From NCBI RefSeq assembly GCF_000720185.1, contig NZ_JOIY01000061.1:1-45671 (forward strand): 45,671 bases of DNA. Reading direction: 5' to 3'. Made by a program: the position numbers and the translations under genes. Positions 10,765-19,926 of the stretch are shown piece after piece. Within the stretch, counting starts at the first letter, position 1, and each line of letters starts with the position of its first letter. The DNA comes from Streptomyces sp. NRRL S-340. GTDB taxonomy: Bacteria > Actinomycetota > Actinomycetes > Streptomycetales > Streptomycetaceae. The notes under the pieces are model-generated. The model made no database searches and was not told the origin of the DNA. It worked only from the letters and a program-made list of their open reading frames with translations.

Positions 10765-11064
10765 ACGGGCCAGGGTGCCGTGCGGCGGCCGGGCGCGCCA
10801 TGAGGTCGGCCGCCCTGGTGAGCGGGGGAAAACCCCACCACCGTGTCTCACGGTGTGACGGGCTGCTTACCCCCTCTTTATCAGGGCCTAGACTCCCGTG
10901 CGTACAGATCGTCGGGCGGACGAGCCGGGCGGACCAGCCGGACAGGCGTCCGGCGGACCGTCCGGGAGCCGGTCTGCGGACGGCGGCGCAGGGTCCGGCA
11001 GGCGGCCGGACACAGCGGCACGGGCACGACGGGACCGGGCGGAACAGGGAGCGAGGGACGGACG
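10765..11064. promoter_or_regulatory. Divergent promoter region of the kinase and nuo operons
   Basis: A 300-bp gene-free stretch between the divergent kinase start (10764) and nuoA (11065). The part around 10850-10915 is comparatively AT-rich and is where promoters would lie. I see no convincing -35/-10 pair or operator. A single TGACGCAG at 11066-11073, inside the first codons of nuoA, is a chance match to the element's octamer. Confidence 0.35.
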
Positions 11065-11484
11065 GTGACGCAGACGTTGCGGGAGACGGCGCGGGGGCAG
11101 GCCGTCGTCGTCGCGGCGGACTACTTCCACTCCTACTCGGTCGTGGGACTGCTCGCCGTCGTGGGAGTGCTGTTCGTCGCCGCCGCCTTCGGCGCGGGCC
11201 GGCTGCTGCGCCCGGTCGTCCCCACCCCGGAGAAGCTCCTGACGTACGAGTGCGGGGTCGACCCCGTCGGCGAGGGCTGGGCGCACACCCAGGTCCGCTA
11301 CTACGTCTACGCCTTCCTGTACGTGATCTTCGCCGTCGACTCGATCTTCCTGTTCCCCTGGGCGACGGTCTTCGCCGCCCCCGGCTACGGCGCGGCGACG
11401 CTGGTGGAGATGTTCGTCTTCCTCGGCTTCCTGGCCGTCGGCCTGCTGTACGCATACAAGAAGGGCGTCCTGGCATGGACGTGA
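11065..11484 (+). CDS. nuoA: NADH-quinone oxidoreductase-like subunit A
   Basis: 139 residues with three membrane helices. The signature loop [20 protein letters not shown] and the helix [15 protein letters not shown] identify NuoA/ND3, part of the quinone-cavity and E-channel region of complex I. GTG at 11065 follows a GGGA-rich stretch; upstream in-frame sequence looks non-coding. The 3' end overlaps nuoB by 10 bp. First gene of a ten-gene operon. Confidence 0.92.
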   Translation: MTQTLRETARGQAVVVAADYFHSYSVVGLLAVVGVLFVAAAFGAGRLLRPVVPTPEKLLTYECGVDPVGEGWAHTQVRYYVYAFLYVIFAVDSIFLFPWATVFAAPGYGAATLVEMFVFLGFLAVGLLYAYKKGVLAWT

Positions 11485-12179
11485 ACCCCGCCCTGAACCC
11501 CGCGGTGCCCGAGCCCGTCGCGCTCCCGGAGCCCAAGCGGCTCGGCGCCCTGTCCCGGCTGGCCCCCGAGCCGATGAAGGTCGTCCTGAACTGGGGCCGC
11601 CGCTACTCCCTGTGGGTCTTCAACTTCGGCCTCGCCTGCTGCGCGATCGAGTTCATCGCCGCGTCGATGGCCCGCCACGACTTCATCCGCCTCGGCGTGA
11701 TCCCCTTCGCGCCCGGGCCGCGCCAGGCCGACCTGATGGTCGTCTCCGGCACGGTCACGGACAAGATGGCCCCGGCCGTCAAACGGCTGTACGAGCAGAT
11801 GCCCGAGCCGAAGTACGTCATCTCCTTCGGGGCCTGCTCCAACTGCGGCGGCCCCTACTGGGACTCGTACTCCGTCACCAAGGGCGTCGACCAGATCATC
11901 CCCGTGGACGTCTACGTCCCCGGCTGCCCGCCGCGCCCCGAGGCGCTGCTCCAGGGCATCCTCAAACTCCAGGAGAAGATCGCCCGGGAGTCGCTGGGGG
12001 AGCGGTACGGGAGCGGCGCGGCACGTCCGTCGGCGGCGGCGCTGCGGAGCGGGCCGGTGCGGCCGCCGGTTCCCGGGGCGCCGTCCGCGGCGGGGGGATC
12101 CGCCGGGGACGCCTCCGAAAGGGACGCCTCCGAAAGGGACGCCTCCGAAAGGGACGCCTCCGAGGGAGACGTGCGATGA
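11475..12179 (+). CDS. nuoB: NADH-quinone oxidoreductase-like subunit B, with tandem-repeat tail
   Basis: 234 residues. Iron-sulfur N2 cluster ligands are present: Cys55-Cys56 (LACCAIEF), Cys121 (GACSNCGG) and Cys151 (VPGCPPRPE). This is the subunit that hands electrons to quinone together with NuoD. The conserved core ends near residue 175; the remaining ~60 residues are Ala/Pro/Arg-rich and end in a short repeat of DASER. The stop overlaps the nuoC start (ATGA). The intact ligand set argues the complex is redox-active. Confidence 0.92.
   Translation: MDVNPALNPAVPEPVALPEPKRLGALSRLAPEPMKVVLNWGRRYSLWVFNFGLACCAIEFIAASMARHDFIRLGVIPFAPGPRQADLMVVSGTVTDKMAPAVKRLYEQMPEPKYVISFGACSNCGGPYWDSYSVTKGVDQIIPVDVYVPGCPPRPEALLQGILKLQEKIARESLGERYGSGAARPSAAALRSGPVRPPVPGAPSAAGGSAGDASERDASERDASERDASEGDVR
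12108..12167 (+). repeat. 15-bp tandem repeat, four units, in the nuoB 3' end
   Basis: Four units of GACGCCTCCGAAAGG, the last one diverged (ends GAGGGA). It encodes repeated Asp-Ala-Ser-Glu-Arg. Being a multiple of three, copy number can vary without frameshift. Confidence 0.9.
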
Positions 12180-13810
12180 GCGGCGCCGGCTGGCTGCCCG
12201 CGCCCGCCGCGGAACTGTTCGGCGCCGAGGCCACCGCGGAGGAGTCCTACGAGGTCCTGACGGTCGACGTACCGCCCGGGTCCTGGGTGTCCGCGCTGCT
12301 GACCGCGCGGGACGAGCTGGGCTGCACCTACTTCGACTGGCTGAGCGCGGTCGACGAGCCGGGCACGGGGTTCCGGGTCGCGGCGCACGTCGTCGCGCTG
12401 GATCCGCTGCGACGGCTGCTCGTCCGTACGACGGTCCCGCACGAGGCGCCGGCCCTGCCCACCGCCGTGGAGGTCTACGCGGGCGCCGCCTGGCACGAGC
12501 GCGAGACCCACGAGATGTTCGGCATCGGCTTCCCGGGTCATCCGGCGCTGGACCACCTCCTCCTGCCGGACACCTTCGAAGGCCACCCCCTGCGCAAGGA
12601 CTTCGTGCTGGCCGCCCGGGTGGCCAAGGCCTGGCCGGGGGCGAAGGAACCGGGCGAATCGGACCACGGCGGGCCCAAGCGCCGCCAGATGCTGCCGCCG
12701 GGCGTCCCCGATCCCAACGAGTGGGGCCCCATGAAGGGCCGCCTCCCGGCCGCCCCGGCCCGCCCGGCCAGGGGCGCGGCCCGTGCCGCGGGCGAACGCC
12801 CGGCCGCCCGCGCGGCCGGTGACCGTCCGGTACGCCGCACCCGCACGGCCGCCGAGGGCTCGGCGAGCCAGAGCGGCCCGAGCGACCGCGACAGCCGGGC
12901 GAATGAGGCCGGCGAGGCGGTGGAGCGGGGAGCGGCGACGGCCAGGCCGCGCCGGATGCGGAGCGCGAGCCAGGGCTCGGCGAGCCAGACGGTGCCCGGC
13001 GGCGCGGCCCCGGCACCGGCCGCCCCCGGCCACGACACGGCACCCGCGGGCGCCCCGGCGGAGAGGCCGGAGCAGACGGCGAGGCCGGACGGCCGGGAAC
13101 AGACGAGGAGGCCGGACGGGCCGGAGAGGCGGGACAGGCCCGAGCAGACGGGAAGGCCGGAGAAGCCGGCCGCGGCCGAGGGCGGCACGACGCCGTCGCC
13201 GTCCCCGTCCACAACCCAGGAGGCGGCGGCCCCGGCCCCGTCGACCGGGCCGCGCCGTACGCGCAGCGCGAGCGGGGGTTCCACCTCACAGCGCTCGCGG
13301 CCGGCGGCCGCCGCCCCGCAGGAGCAGCAGCCGGTCACGCCTCCCGCCCCTGCCAGGACCCCGCGCAGCTCCGACGCGCCCTGGCACCACGCCCGCCCGG
13401 CGTTCGACGAACCCGGTCCCGCGAACCGGCGGCAGGAGCCCGGAGCCGCTGCCGCCACCCCGGCACAGGCCCCTGCGGGTACACCGGCGGAGGCCCCTGC
13501 GGGTACCCCGGCACAGGCCCCTGCCGACGCTCCGGCCGAACCGGCCGAACCGGCAGCCCCCGGCGTCCCTGACGCCCCCGCCGGCTCCGAAATCCCAGAG
13601 GGTCCCGACACACCCCACGGCCGAGACGTCGGCCGAGGCAGCGAACGAGAGGACGGCCGAGGCAACAGCCGGGGCGACGGCCGGGAAGACGGCCGAGACG
13701 CCAGCCGAGGCGCCGAACGAGAAGACGGCCGAGAAGACGGCCGAGGCGACGACCGAAAAGACGACCGAGGCGACAGCCGGGAAGACGACCGAGAAGGAGG
13801 CCCGCGGTGA
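12176..13810 (+). CDS. nuoC: NADH-quinone oxidoreductase-like subunit C with a very long disordered tail
   Basis: 544 residues; the usual NuoC is about 180-230. Residues ~10-185 are the 30-kDa subunit domain, with the signature [20 protein letters not shown] (about 106-124) and LRKDF. Residues ~190-544 are low complexity: Ala/Pro/Arg-rich, then a [15 protein letters not shown] repeat, then a strongly charged Arg/Asp/Glu/Gly tail. A 13-residue motif of the form RR-x-R-[ST]-A-[AS]-x-GS-[AT]-SQ occurs three times, at about 220-232, 259-271 and 360-372. The tail is not a fused NuoD. It ends overlapping nuoH by 4 bp. The GC and codon pattern does not break at the junction, so the tail appears translated. 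Confidence 0.88.
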   Translation: MSGAGWLPAPAAELFGAEATAEESYEVLTVDVPPGSWVSALLTARDELGCTYFDWLSAVDEPGTGFRVAAHVVALDPLRRLLVRTTVPHEAPALPTAVEVYAGAAWHERETHEMFGIGFPGHPALDHLLLPDTFEGHPLRKDFVLAARVAKAWPGAKEPGESDHGGPKRRQMLPPGVPDPNEWGPMKGRLPAAPARPARGAARAAGERPAARAAGDRPVRRTRTAAEGSASQSGPSDRDSRANEAGEAVERGAATARPRRMRSASQGSASQTVPGGAAPAPAAPGHDTAPAGAPAERPEQTARPDGREQTRRPDGPERRDRPEQTGRPEKPAAAEGGTTPSPSPSTTQEAAAPAPSTGPRRTRSASGGSTSQRSRPAAAAPQEQQPVTPPAPARTPRSSDAPWHHARPAFDEPGPANRRQEPGAAAATPAQAPAGTPAEAPAGTPAQAPADAPAEPAEPAAPGVPDAPAGSEIPEGPDTPHGRDVGRGSEREDGRGNSRGDGREDGRDASRGAEREDGREDGRGDDRKDDRGDSREDDREGGPR

Positions 13811-14775
13811 ACGGCGTGCTCGACGTCGCCCTGCGACTCCTGATCGTCTTCGTGGTCTTCCTCACCTTCCCCCTCATCGTCGGACAGACCGAGCACAAGG
13901 TGATGGCCCATATGCAGGGCCGCCTCGGCCCCATGTACGCGGGCGGCTTCCACGGCTGGGCCCAGCTCGTCGCGGACGGCGTGAAGTTCGCGCAGAAGGA
14001 GGACGTGGTCCCCGCGGGCGCGGACCGCCGCGTCTTCCAGCTCGCGCCCGCCGTCGCCCTGCTCCCGTACCTCCTGGTGCTGCTCGCCCTCCCGATCGGC
14101 CCCGGCGAGGGCGCGGTCGGCCAGGTCCTGGACGCGGGCGTCTTCTTCGTCCTGGCCGTGATGGGCGTCGGCGTGCTCGGCTCGCTCATGGCCGGGTGGG
14201 CCTCCGCCAACAAGTTCTCCCTCCTCGGCGGCCTGCGCACCGCCGCCCAGCTCCTCGCCTACGAGCTGCCGATGCTGCTGACCGCCGCCTCCGTGGCGAT
14301 GGCGGCCGGCACGGTCTCCCTGCCCGGCGTCCTCGACGCCTTCCACTGGTGGTGGGTGCCCTGGCAGATCGTCGGCGCGGTCGTGTTCTTCGTCGCCGGA
14401 CTCGCCGAACTGCAACGGCCGCCGTTCGACATGCCCGTCGCCGACTCGGAGATCATCTTCGGCGCCTACACCGAGTACACGGGACTGCGGTTCGCGTTGT
14501 TCCTCCTCGCCGAGTACGCGGGGATCGTCGTCCTGTGCGGCCTGACCACCGTCCTCTTCCTGGGCGGCTGGCACGGCCCGTGGGGCGCCGACGGCCTCGG
14601 CTGGGTGTGGACCCTGCTGAAGACGGCCGTCCTCGCCTTCGTCGTCATCTGGCTGCGCGTCACCTACCCCCGGCTGCGCGAGGACCAGCTCCAGAAATTC
14701 TCCTGGACCCTCCTCGTCCCCCTCTCCCTCGCCCAGATCGCCCTCACCGGCATCGTCAAGGTGGTGATCTCCTAG
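13807..14775 (+). CDS. nuoH: NADH-quinone oxidoreductase-like subunit H
   Basis: 322 residues, eight or so membrane helices. The matrix/cytosol loop QRPPFDMPVADSEIIFGAYT is the conserved quinone-chamber loop of NuoH/ND1, although the family's usual EAE reads VADSE here. GTG start at 13807 overlaps the nuoC stop; the stop codon abuts the nuoI ATG. It links the quinone site to the proton-pumping arm. Confidence 0.92.
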   Translation: MNGVLDVALRLLIVFVVFLTFPLIVGQTEHKVMAHMQGRLGPMYAGGFHGWAQLVADGVKFAQKEDVVPAGADRRVFQLAPAVALLPYLLVLLALPIGPGEGAVGQVLDAGVFFVLAVMGVGVLGSLMAGWASANKFSLLGGLRTAAQLLAYELPMLLTAASVAMAAGTVSLPGVLDAFHWWWVPWQIVGAVVFFVAGLAELQRPPFDMPVADSEIIFGAYTEYTGLRFALFLLAEYAGIVVLCGLTTVLFLGGWHGPWGADGLGWVWTLLKTAVLAFVVIWLRVTYPRLREDQLQKFSWTLLVPLSLAQIALTGIVKVVIS

Positions 14776-15354
14776 ATGGCCCCCATCCCCGGCTCCGGCC
14801 TCGCCAAGGGCCTGGCCGTCACCCTGCGCACGATGACGAGGAAGACCGTCACCGAGCAGTACCCGGACACCCAGCCCGACCTGCCGCCCCGCACCCGCGG
14901 GGTGATCGGCCTGTTCGAGGAGAACTGCACGGTCTGCATGCTGTGCGCCCGTGAGTGCCCGGACTGGTGCATCTACATCGACTCCCACAAGGAGACGGTC
15001 CCGGCGGCGGCCCCCGGCGGACGCGAACGCAGCCGCAACGTCCTGGACCGCTTCGCCATCGACTTCTCCCTGTGCATGTACTGCGGTATCTGCATCGAGG
15101 TCTGTCCTTTCGACGCGCTGTTCTGGTCCCCGGAGTTCGAGTACGCCGAGACCGACATCCGCGACCTCACCCACGAGCGCGACAAGCTCCGCGAGTGGAT
15201 GTGGACCGTCCCGGCCCCTCCCGCCCTCGACCCCGGTGCGGAGGAACCGAAGGAGGTCGCCGCCGCCCGCAAGAGCGCCGAGAAGCTCGCCGCCCAGCAG
15301 GAGGCCGAGCGGCAGCAGGCCGAGCGGGCCGGGACACAGGAGGGGGACGAGTGA
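14776..15354 (+). CDS. nuoI: NADH-quinone oxidoreductase-like subunit I (2x 4Fe-4S)
   Basis: 192 residues. Two full cluster motifs: Cys51, 54, 57, 61 and Cys100, 103, 106, 110 ([15 protein letters not shown]), giving the N6a and N6b clusters. A basic N terminus and a Glu/Gln/Ala-rich C-terminal helix flank the ferredoxin fold. ATG lies directly after the nuoH stop. In the absence of NuoE/F/G in the operon this is the likely electron entry point from ferredoxin, as proposed for 11-subunit complexes. Confidence 0.93.
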   Translation: MAPIPGSGLAKGLAVTLRTMTRKTVTEQYPDTQPDLPPRTRGVIGLFEENCTVCMLCARECPDWCIYIDSHKETVPAAAPGGRERSRNVLDRFAIDFSLCMYCGICIEVCPFDALFWSPEFEYAETDIRDLTHERDKLREWMWTVPAPPALDPGAEEPKEVAAARKSAEKLAAQQEAERQQAERAGTQEGDE

Positions 15355-15953
15355 ACCTCGCCGCCCAGACCCACGGCTTCCTCTCCCCGACGGGCGTCGA
15401 GATCGCCTTCCTCCTCGTCGGCCTCGCCACCTTCGGCGCCGCGCTCGTCACCGTGACCACCCGGCAGCTCGTGCACGCCGCCCTGTGGCTGGTGGTGACC
15501 CTCGGCGGACTCGCCGTCGAATACCTCCTGCTCACCGCCGAGTTCATCGCCTGGGTGCAGGTCCTCATCTACGTCGGTTCCGTCGTCGTCCTCCTCCTGT
15601 TCGGACTGATGCTCACCAAGGCCCCCATCGGCCGCTCACCGGACGCCGACTCGGGCAACCGCTGGGCCGCCCTCGCCGTGGCCGTCGCCGCGGCCACCGC
15701 CCTGGTCTGGGTGGTCGTCGACGCCTTCCGCACCACCTGGACCGACCTGGACGGCGACGCCGCCGGGACGACGAAGGTCACCGGCCAGAGCCTCTTCCAG
15801 AACTGGGTCCTGCCCTTCGAGGCCCTCTCCGTGCTGCTCCTGGCCGCCCTGGTCGGCGCGATCGTCCTCTCCCGCAGGACGAAGGCGGACGCGAGCGCCC
15901 CCCGGCCCCCGCGGGCGCGTGCCGAACGGGCCGCCGAGGAGGACTTGCGCTGA
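15351..15953 (+). CDS. nuoJ: NADH-quinone oxidoreductase-like subunit J
   Basis: 200 residues with five predicted membrane helices; [17 protein letters not shown] is the conserved third helix of NuoJ/ND6. GTG at 15351 overlaps the nuoI stop. The hydrophilic C-terminal ~25 residues are Arg/Ala-rich. Part of the membrane arm. Confidence 0.92.
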   Translation: MNLAAQTHGFLSPTGVEIAFLLVGLATFGAALVTVTTRQLVHAALWLVVTLGGLAVEYLLLTAEFIAWVQVLIYVGSVVVLLLFGLMLTKAPIGRSPDADSGNRWAALAVAVAAATALVWVVVDAFRTTWTDLDGDAAGTTKVTGQSLFQNWVLPFEALSVLLLAALVGAIVLSRRTKADASAPRPPRARAERAAEEDLR

Positions 15954-16354
15954 TGCATCTCGTCTACCCGGCCGTACTCTCCGCCCTCCTCTTCTGCACC
16001 GGCCTCTACGGCGTCCTCGCCCGTCGCAACGCGATCCTGGTCCTGATGTCCGTCGAGCTGATGCTCAACGCCGTCAACCTCAACCTCGTGGCCTTCGACG
16101 TGTGGCTCAGCAAGACCGCCGCCGAGACCCTGCACTCCGGCCAGGCCCTCACCCTGTTCACCATCGCCATCGCCGCCGCCGAGATCGGCATCGGACTGGC
16201 GATCGTCCTCGCCGTGTACCGCAACCGCGGCACCTCGGACATCGACCGGCTCCGCGACGCCGCCGAGAGCCCCGACGACGACACCGACGACGGACCCGGC
16301 CGCGACGCCGCCGTGACCGCGCCGGACCCCGGGAAGGCTGAGGCCACCGCGTGA
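15953..16354 (+). CDS. nuoK: NADH-quinone oxidoreductase-like subunit K
   Basis: 133 residues; usual NuoK is ~100, so there is a ~30-residue acidic tail. The two buried glutamates needed for proton transfer are visible, Glu35 ([13 protein letters not shown]) and Glu77 ([13 protein letters not shown]). Start and stop overlap nuoJ and nuoL by one and four bases. Confidence 0.93.
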   Translation: MHLVYPAVLSALLFCTGLYGVLARRNAILVLMSVELMLNAVNLNLVAFDVWLSKTAAETLHSGQALTLFTIAIAAAEIGIGLAIVLAVYRNRGTSDIDRLRDAAESPDDDTDDGPGRDAAVTAPDPGKAEATA

Positions 16355-18345
16355 CCACGACCACCCTCGCCGTCCTCGTCCCCCTCCTTCCGTTCCTGGC
16401 CGCCGCGGCCGGACTGCTGCTCGGCCGCACCGCCCCCGGCTTCGTCCGCCCGCTCGCGGTCCTGCCGACCCTCGCCTGTCTCGTCCTGGCCGTGCTGGTC
16501 GCGGCCGGCCAGGGCGGCGGCCGGCCCCTCGACGCCGTCACCGAGCTGACGCCCACCGGCTCGGTCCCCGTCGAACTGGCCCTGCACATCGACGGCTACG
16601 CCGCACTCGTCGCCGTCCTGGTCGCCACCGTCGCGACCTGCGTGCAGCTCTACTCGACCGGCTACCTGCGCGACGACCCGCGCTACCCCTCCTACGCCGC
16701 GCTCGTCTCCCTGTTCACCTCCGCGATGCTGCTCGTCGTCTACTCCGGCGACCTGATCGTGCTGCTGATCGGCTGGGAGGTCATGGGCATCTGCTCCTAC
16801 TTCCTGGTCGGCCACTACTGGGAGACACCCGAGGCCCGCGCCGCCTCCCTGAAGGCCTTCCTGGTGACCAAGCTCGGCGACGTCCCCTTCCTCATCGGGC
16901 TCTTCGCGCTCGCCGGCGACACCGGCTCCTTCCGGATCACGAAGATCCTCGGTGCCGTCACCAGCGGCGGTCTGCACCACCCCACCCTGATCGCCCTGCT
17001 GCTCCTGGCGGGCGTGGCGGGCAAGTCGGCCCAGTTCCCGCTGCACTCCTGGCTGCCCGACGCGATGGCCGGCCCGACGCCCGTCTCCGCCCTGATCCAC
17101 GCCGCGACGATGGTCGCCGCCGGCGTCTACTTCGTCGCCCGGCTCCTCCCCGTCTTCCAGGCCTCCCCGGCCGCGATGACCGTCCTCGCCGTCATGGCCG
17201 CCGTCACCATGGCCGGCTCGGCGCTCGCCGCGCTCGCCCAGGACGACATCAAACGCGTCCTCGCCTACTCGACGATCGGCCAGCTCGGCTACATGACCGG
17301 CGCCCTCGCCGTCGGCGACCGCGGCGCCGCCGTCTTCCACCTCCTGTCCCACGGCGCCTTCAAGGCGCTGCTCTTCCTCGCCGCCGGCGTGGTCATCCAC
17401 GTCGCCGGCACCAACTCGCTGGCCGCCATGTCCCGCACCGGCAACCTCCGGGAGAGCGTCCCGGACGCCTACTGGACGATGACCGTCGCCCTCCTCTCTC
17501 TCGCCGCGATCCCTCCCTTCAGCGGCTTCTTCTCCAAGGAGTCCGTCCTCGGCGCCGCCGAGCACGCCGCCACCGGCCACACCGGCCAGGCCCCCGGCGC
17601 GGCCGGCTGGACCGTCCTCGTGGCCGGCCTGCTCACCGCCCTGCTGACCGGTGCGTACGCCATGCGGCTGTGGCTGCTGGCCTTCCGCGGACAGGGCGCC
17701 GAGTCCCCCGGCCACGGCAGGCAGCCCGTGACCATGAACGCCGTGCTCTGGGTGCTCGCCGTGCCCTCCCTCGCCTTCGGCGGCCTCGCCTTCCGCGTCC
17801 TGCCCGACTGGTTCGGCGGCCCCTCCCTCACCCCGGCCCTGACCACCTCCGTCCTCGGCACGGGCCTGGCCCTGGCCGGCGTCGTCGTCACCTACGGCGC
17901 CTGGCGGCACACCACCGCCCTCGCCGCCCGCACCCCCATGGGCGCGGTCGCGGCCCACCCGGAGGCCGACGCCGGGCTCGTCGAGGCCGAGGCCATCGCC
18001 ACCCACCGGCCCGCGTACGGAGACATCGCCTACGCGGCCGACCCGGCCGACCCCGCACGGCTGCTGCTCGGCCCGCTGCACCGGCACGCGGCCACCGGCT
18101 TCCACCTGGACGCCGTCTACCGGACCCTGTTCGTCCGCCCGGTCCTGGCCGGTGCGAGCCTCGTCCGGTTCCTCGACCGCGAGGTGGTCGAGACCTACGT
18201 ACGGGGTGCGGGGGCCGCGCCCCGGCTGCTGGGGGCCGCCGTGCGGCGCGCCCAGACCGGCAATGTGCAGACCTATGTGAGCGCGCTGCTCGCCGGCACC
18301 GTCGTCCTGGCGGTCGCCGTCGTCCTCGTCGCCACGGGAGCGTGA
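16351..18345 (+). CDS. nuoL: NADH-quinone oxidoreductase-like subunit L (antiporter-like)
   Basis: 664 residues, full length, including a C-terminal lateral helix region. Key channel residues are present: Glu143 ([14 protein letters not shown]), Lys225 ([18 protein letters not shown]) and His250 in [16 protein letters not shown] at 16351 overlaps nuoK. Proton-pumping subunit at the distal end of the membrane arm. Confidence 0.94.
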   Translation: MTTTTLAVLVPLLPFLAAAAGLLLGRTAPGFVRPLAVLPTLACLVLAVLVAAGQGGGRPLDAVTELTPTGSVPVELALHIDGYAALVAVLVATVATCVQLYSTGYLRDDPRYPSYAALVSLFTSAMLLVVYSGDLIVLLIGWEVMGICSYFLVGHYWETPEARAASLKAFLVTKLGDVPFLIGLFALAGDTGSFRITKILGAVTSGGLHHPTLIALLLLAGVAGKSAQFPLHSWLPDAMAGPTPVSALIHAATMVAAGVYFVARLLPVFQASPAAMTVLAVMAAVTMAGSALAALAQDDIKRVLAYSTIGQLGYMTGALAVGDRGAAVFHLLSHGAFKALLFLAAGVVIHVAGTNSLAAMSRTGNLRESVPDAYWTMTVALLSLAAIPPFSGFFSKESVLGAAEHAATGHTGQAPGAAGWTVLVAGLLTALLTGAYAMRLWLLAFRGQGAESPGHGRQPVTMNAVLWVLAVPSLAFGGLAFRVLPDWFGGPSLTPALTTSVLGTGLALAGVVVTYGAWRHTTALAARTPMGAVAAHPEADAGLVEAEAIATHRPAYGDIAYAADPADPARLLLGPLHRHAATGFHLDAVYRTLFVRPVLAGASLVRFLDREVVETYVRGAGAAPRLLGAAVRRAQTGNVQTYVSALLAGTVVLAVAVVLVATGA

Positions 18346-18351
18346 GCAGGC

Positions 18352-19926
18352 GTGATCGATATCAGCGAGTCCGTGATGCAGTTCGTTCTGGCGTTCGTCG
18401 TCGTCGGCCCGCTCCTGGGAGCGCTCGCCGCCCTCCTGCCGGCCCCGCCGGGGCTGAAGGGGAAGTCACCCGAGCAGGCCGTGCTCCGGCACGGGGTGAC
18501 CGTCACCGGCGTCGTCCTGGCGGCCGCGATCGTCCTCGCGCTCGGCTTCGACCACGACCACCCGTCGAGGATGCAGGCCACGACCGACATCAGCTGGATC
18601 CCCGCACTCCACGTGCGCGTCCACCTCGGCATCGACGGCATCTCCCTCCCCCTCGTCGTCCTGACCGCGCTGCTGACCTTCCTGTGCGCGCTGTACAGCT
18701 ACTTCAAGCCGCCCGCGGGGCCGGCCCCGAAGGCCTTCGTCGCGCTGCTGCTCCTGCTCGAGTCCGGCACGCTGGCGACCTTCGCCGTCCTCGATCTCGT
18801 GCTCTTCTTCCTCGCCTTCGAGACGGTGCTCGTCCCGATGTACTTCCTCATCGCCCGCTGGGGCGGCGAGGGCCGGCGGGCCGCCGCCTGGCGGTTCATC
18901 CTCTACACCCTCCTCGGTTCGGTCGTCATGCTGCTCGGCCTGCTCCTGATCGGGATCAAGGCGGGCACGTTCGACATGGTGGCACTCGCCACTGACAACG
19001 GCCGGTCGCTGACCGCGTCCGTGCAGGTCGTCGCCGTACTGGCGATCGGGATCGGGCTCGCGGTGAAGACCCCGATGTGGCCGCTGCACAGCTGGCTCCC
19101 GGACGCCCACACCGCCGCGCCGACCGTCGGCTCGGTCCTGCTGGCGGGCGTCCTGCTGAAGATGGGCACGTACGGTTTCGTGCGGATCCTGCTGCCCGTC
19201 GCGCCGCACGGCTTCCACACCTTCGCGCCCTGCCTCGCCGCCTTCGCCGTGGCCGGGATCGTCTACGGCTCCCTGGCCTGCCTCGCCCTGGCCCGGCAGG
19301 GCGCGCGGGGCGACCTGAAACGCCTCATCGCCTACTCCTCCGTCGGCCACATGGGCTTCGTCCTGCTCGGCATCGCCACGATGACCCCGACCGGCGTGAA
19401 CGGCGCACTCTTCGCCAACATCGCCCACGGCCTCATCACCGGCCTGCTCTTCTTCCTGGTCGGCGGCCTCAAGGACCGCACTGGCACCACCGACCTCGAC
19501 ACCCTCGCCGAGAGCACCGGAGCCGCCCTCTACGGCAGGGCGCCGCGCCTGGGCGGGCTGATCGCCTTCGGCGCCGTCGCCTCGCTCGGCCTGCCGGGCC
19601 TGGCCGGCTTCTGGGGCGAGATGCTCGCCCTGTTCGGCTCCTTCGAGCCCGCCGCCGGTCTCAGCCGGCCCGCCTTCCTCACCTTCATGGCGATCGGCGC
19701 GTCCGGCACCCTGCTGACGGCCGCGTACATGCTCGTCGTGGTCCGCCGTGTCTGCATGGGCTCGGTGGCGCGGGAGACGCCGAGACTCGCCGACGTACAC
19801 GGGTTCGAGTTCGCGGCCTGGACGCCGCTCGTCGCCCTCACCGTCCTCGCCGGCCTGTGGCCCAAGGCCCTGCTCGGCCTCACCGACCCGGCCGTGCAGC
19901 AGCTCCTCGCAGGAGGCACCCGATGA
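18352..19926 (+). CDS. nuoM: NADH-quinone oxidoreductase-like subunit M (antiporter-like)
   Basis: 524 residues, full length. Glu157 (FFLAFETVLVPMYFL), Lys239 ([18 protein letters not shown]) and Lys270 (LLKMGTYG) correspond to the proton-channel residues of the family. GTG at 18352, six bases after nuoL. The stop overlaps the nuoN start (ATGA). Confidence 0.94.
   Translation: MIDISESVMQFVLAFVVVGPLLGALAALLPAPPGLKGKSPEQAVLRHGVTVTGVVLAAAIVLALGFDHDHPSRMQATTDISWIPALHVRVHLGIDGISLPLVVLTALLTFLCALYSYFKPPAGPAPKAFVALLLLLESGTLATFAVLDLVLFFLAFETVLVPMYFLIARWGGEGRRAAAWRFILYTLLGSVVMLLGLLLIGIKAGTFDMVALATDNGRSLTASVQVVAVLAIGIGLAVKTPMWPLHSWLPDAHTAAPTVGSVLLAGVLLKMGTYGFVRILLPVAPHGFHTFAPCLAAFAVAGIVYGSLACLALARQGARGDLKRLIAYSSVGHMGFVLLGIATMTPTGVNGALFANIAHGLITGLLFFLVGGLKDRTGTTDLDTLAESTGAALYGRAPRLGGLIAFGAVASLGLPGLAGFWGEMLALFGSFEPAAGLSRPAFLTFMAIGASGTLLTAAYMLVVVRRVCMGSVARETPRLADVHGFEFAAWTPLVALTVLAGLWPKALLGLTDPAVQQLLAGGTR

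Noticed and set aside
11064..11073. GGTGACGCAG at the nuoA start as another iteron
   Set aside because: Single copy inside a coding start, as is one at 22749-22756; expected by chance in this composition.
12740..13810. NuoCD fusion hidden in the long NuoC
   Set aside because: The tail has no NuoD motifs and is low complexity throughout.
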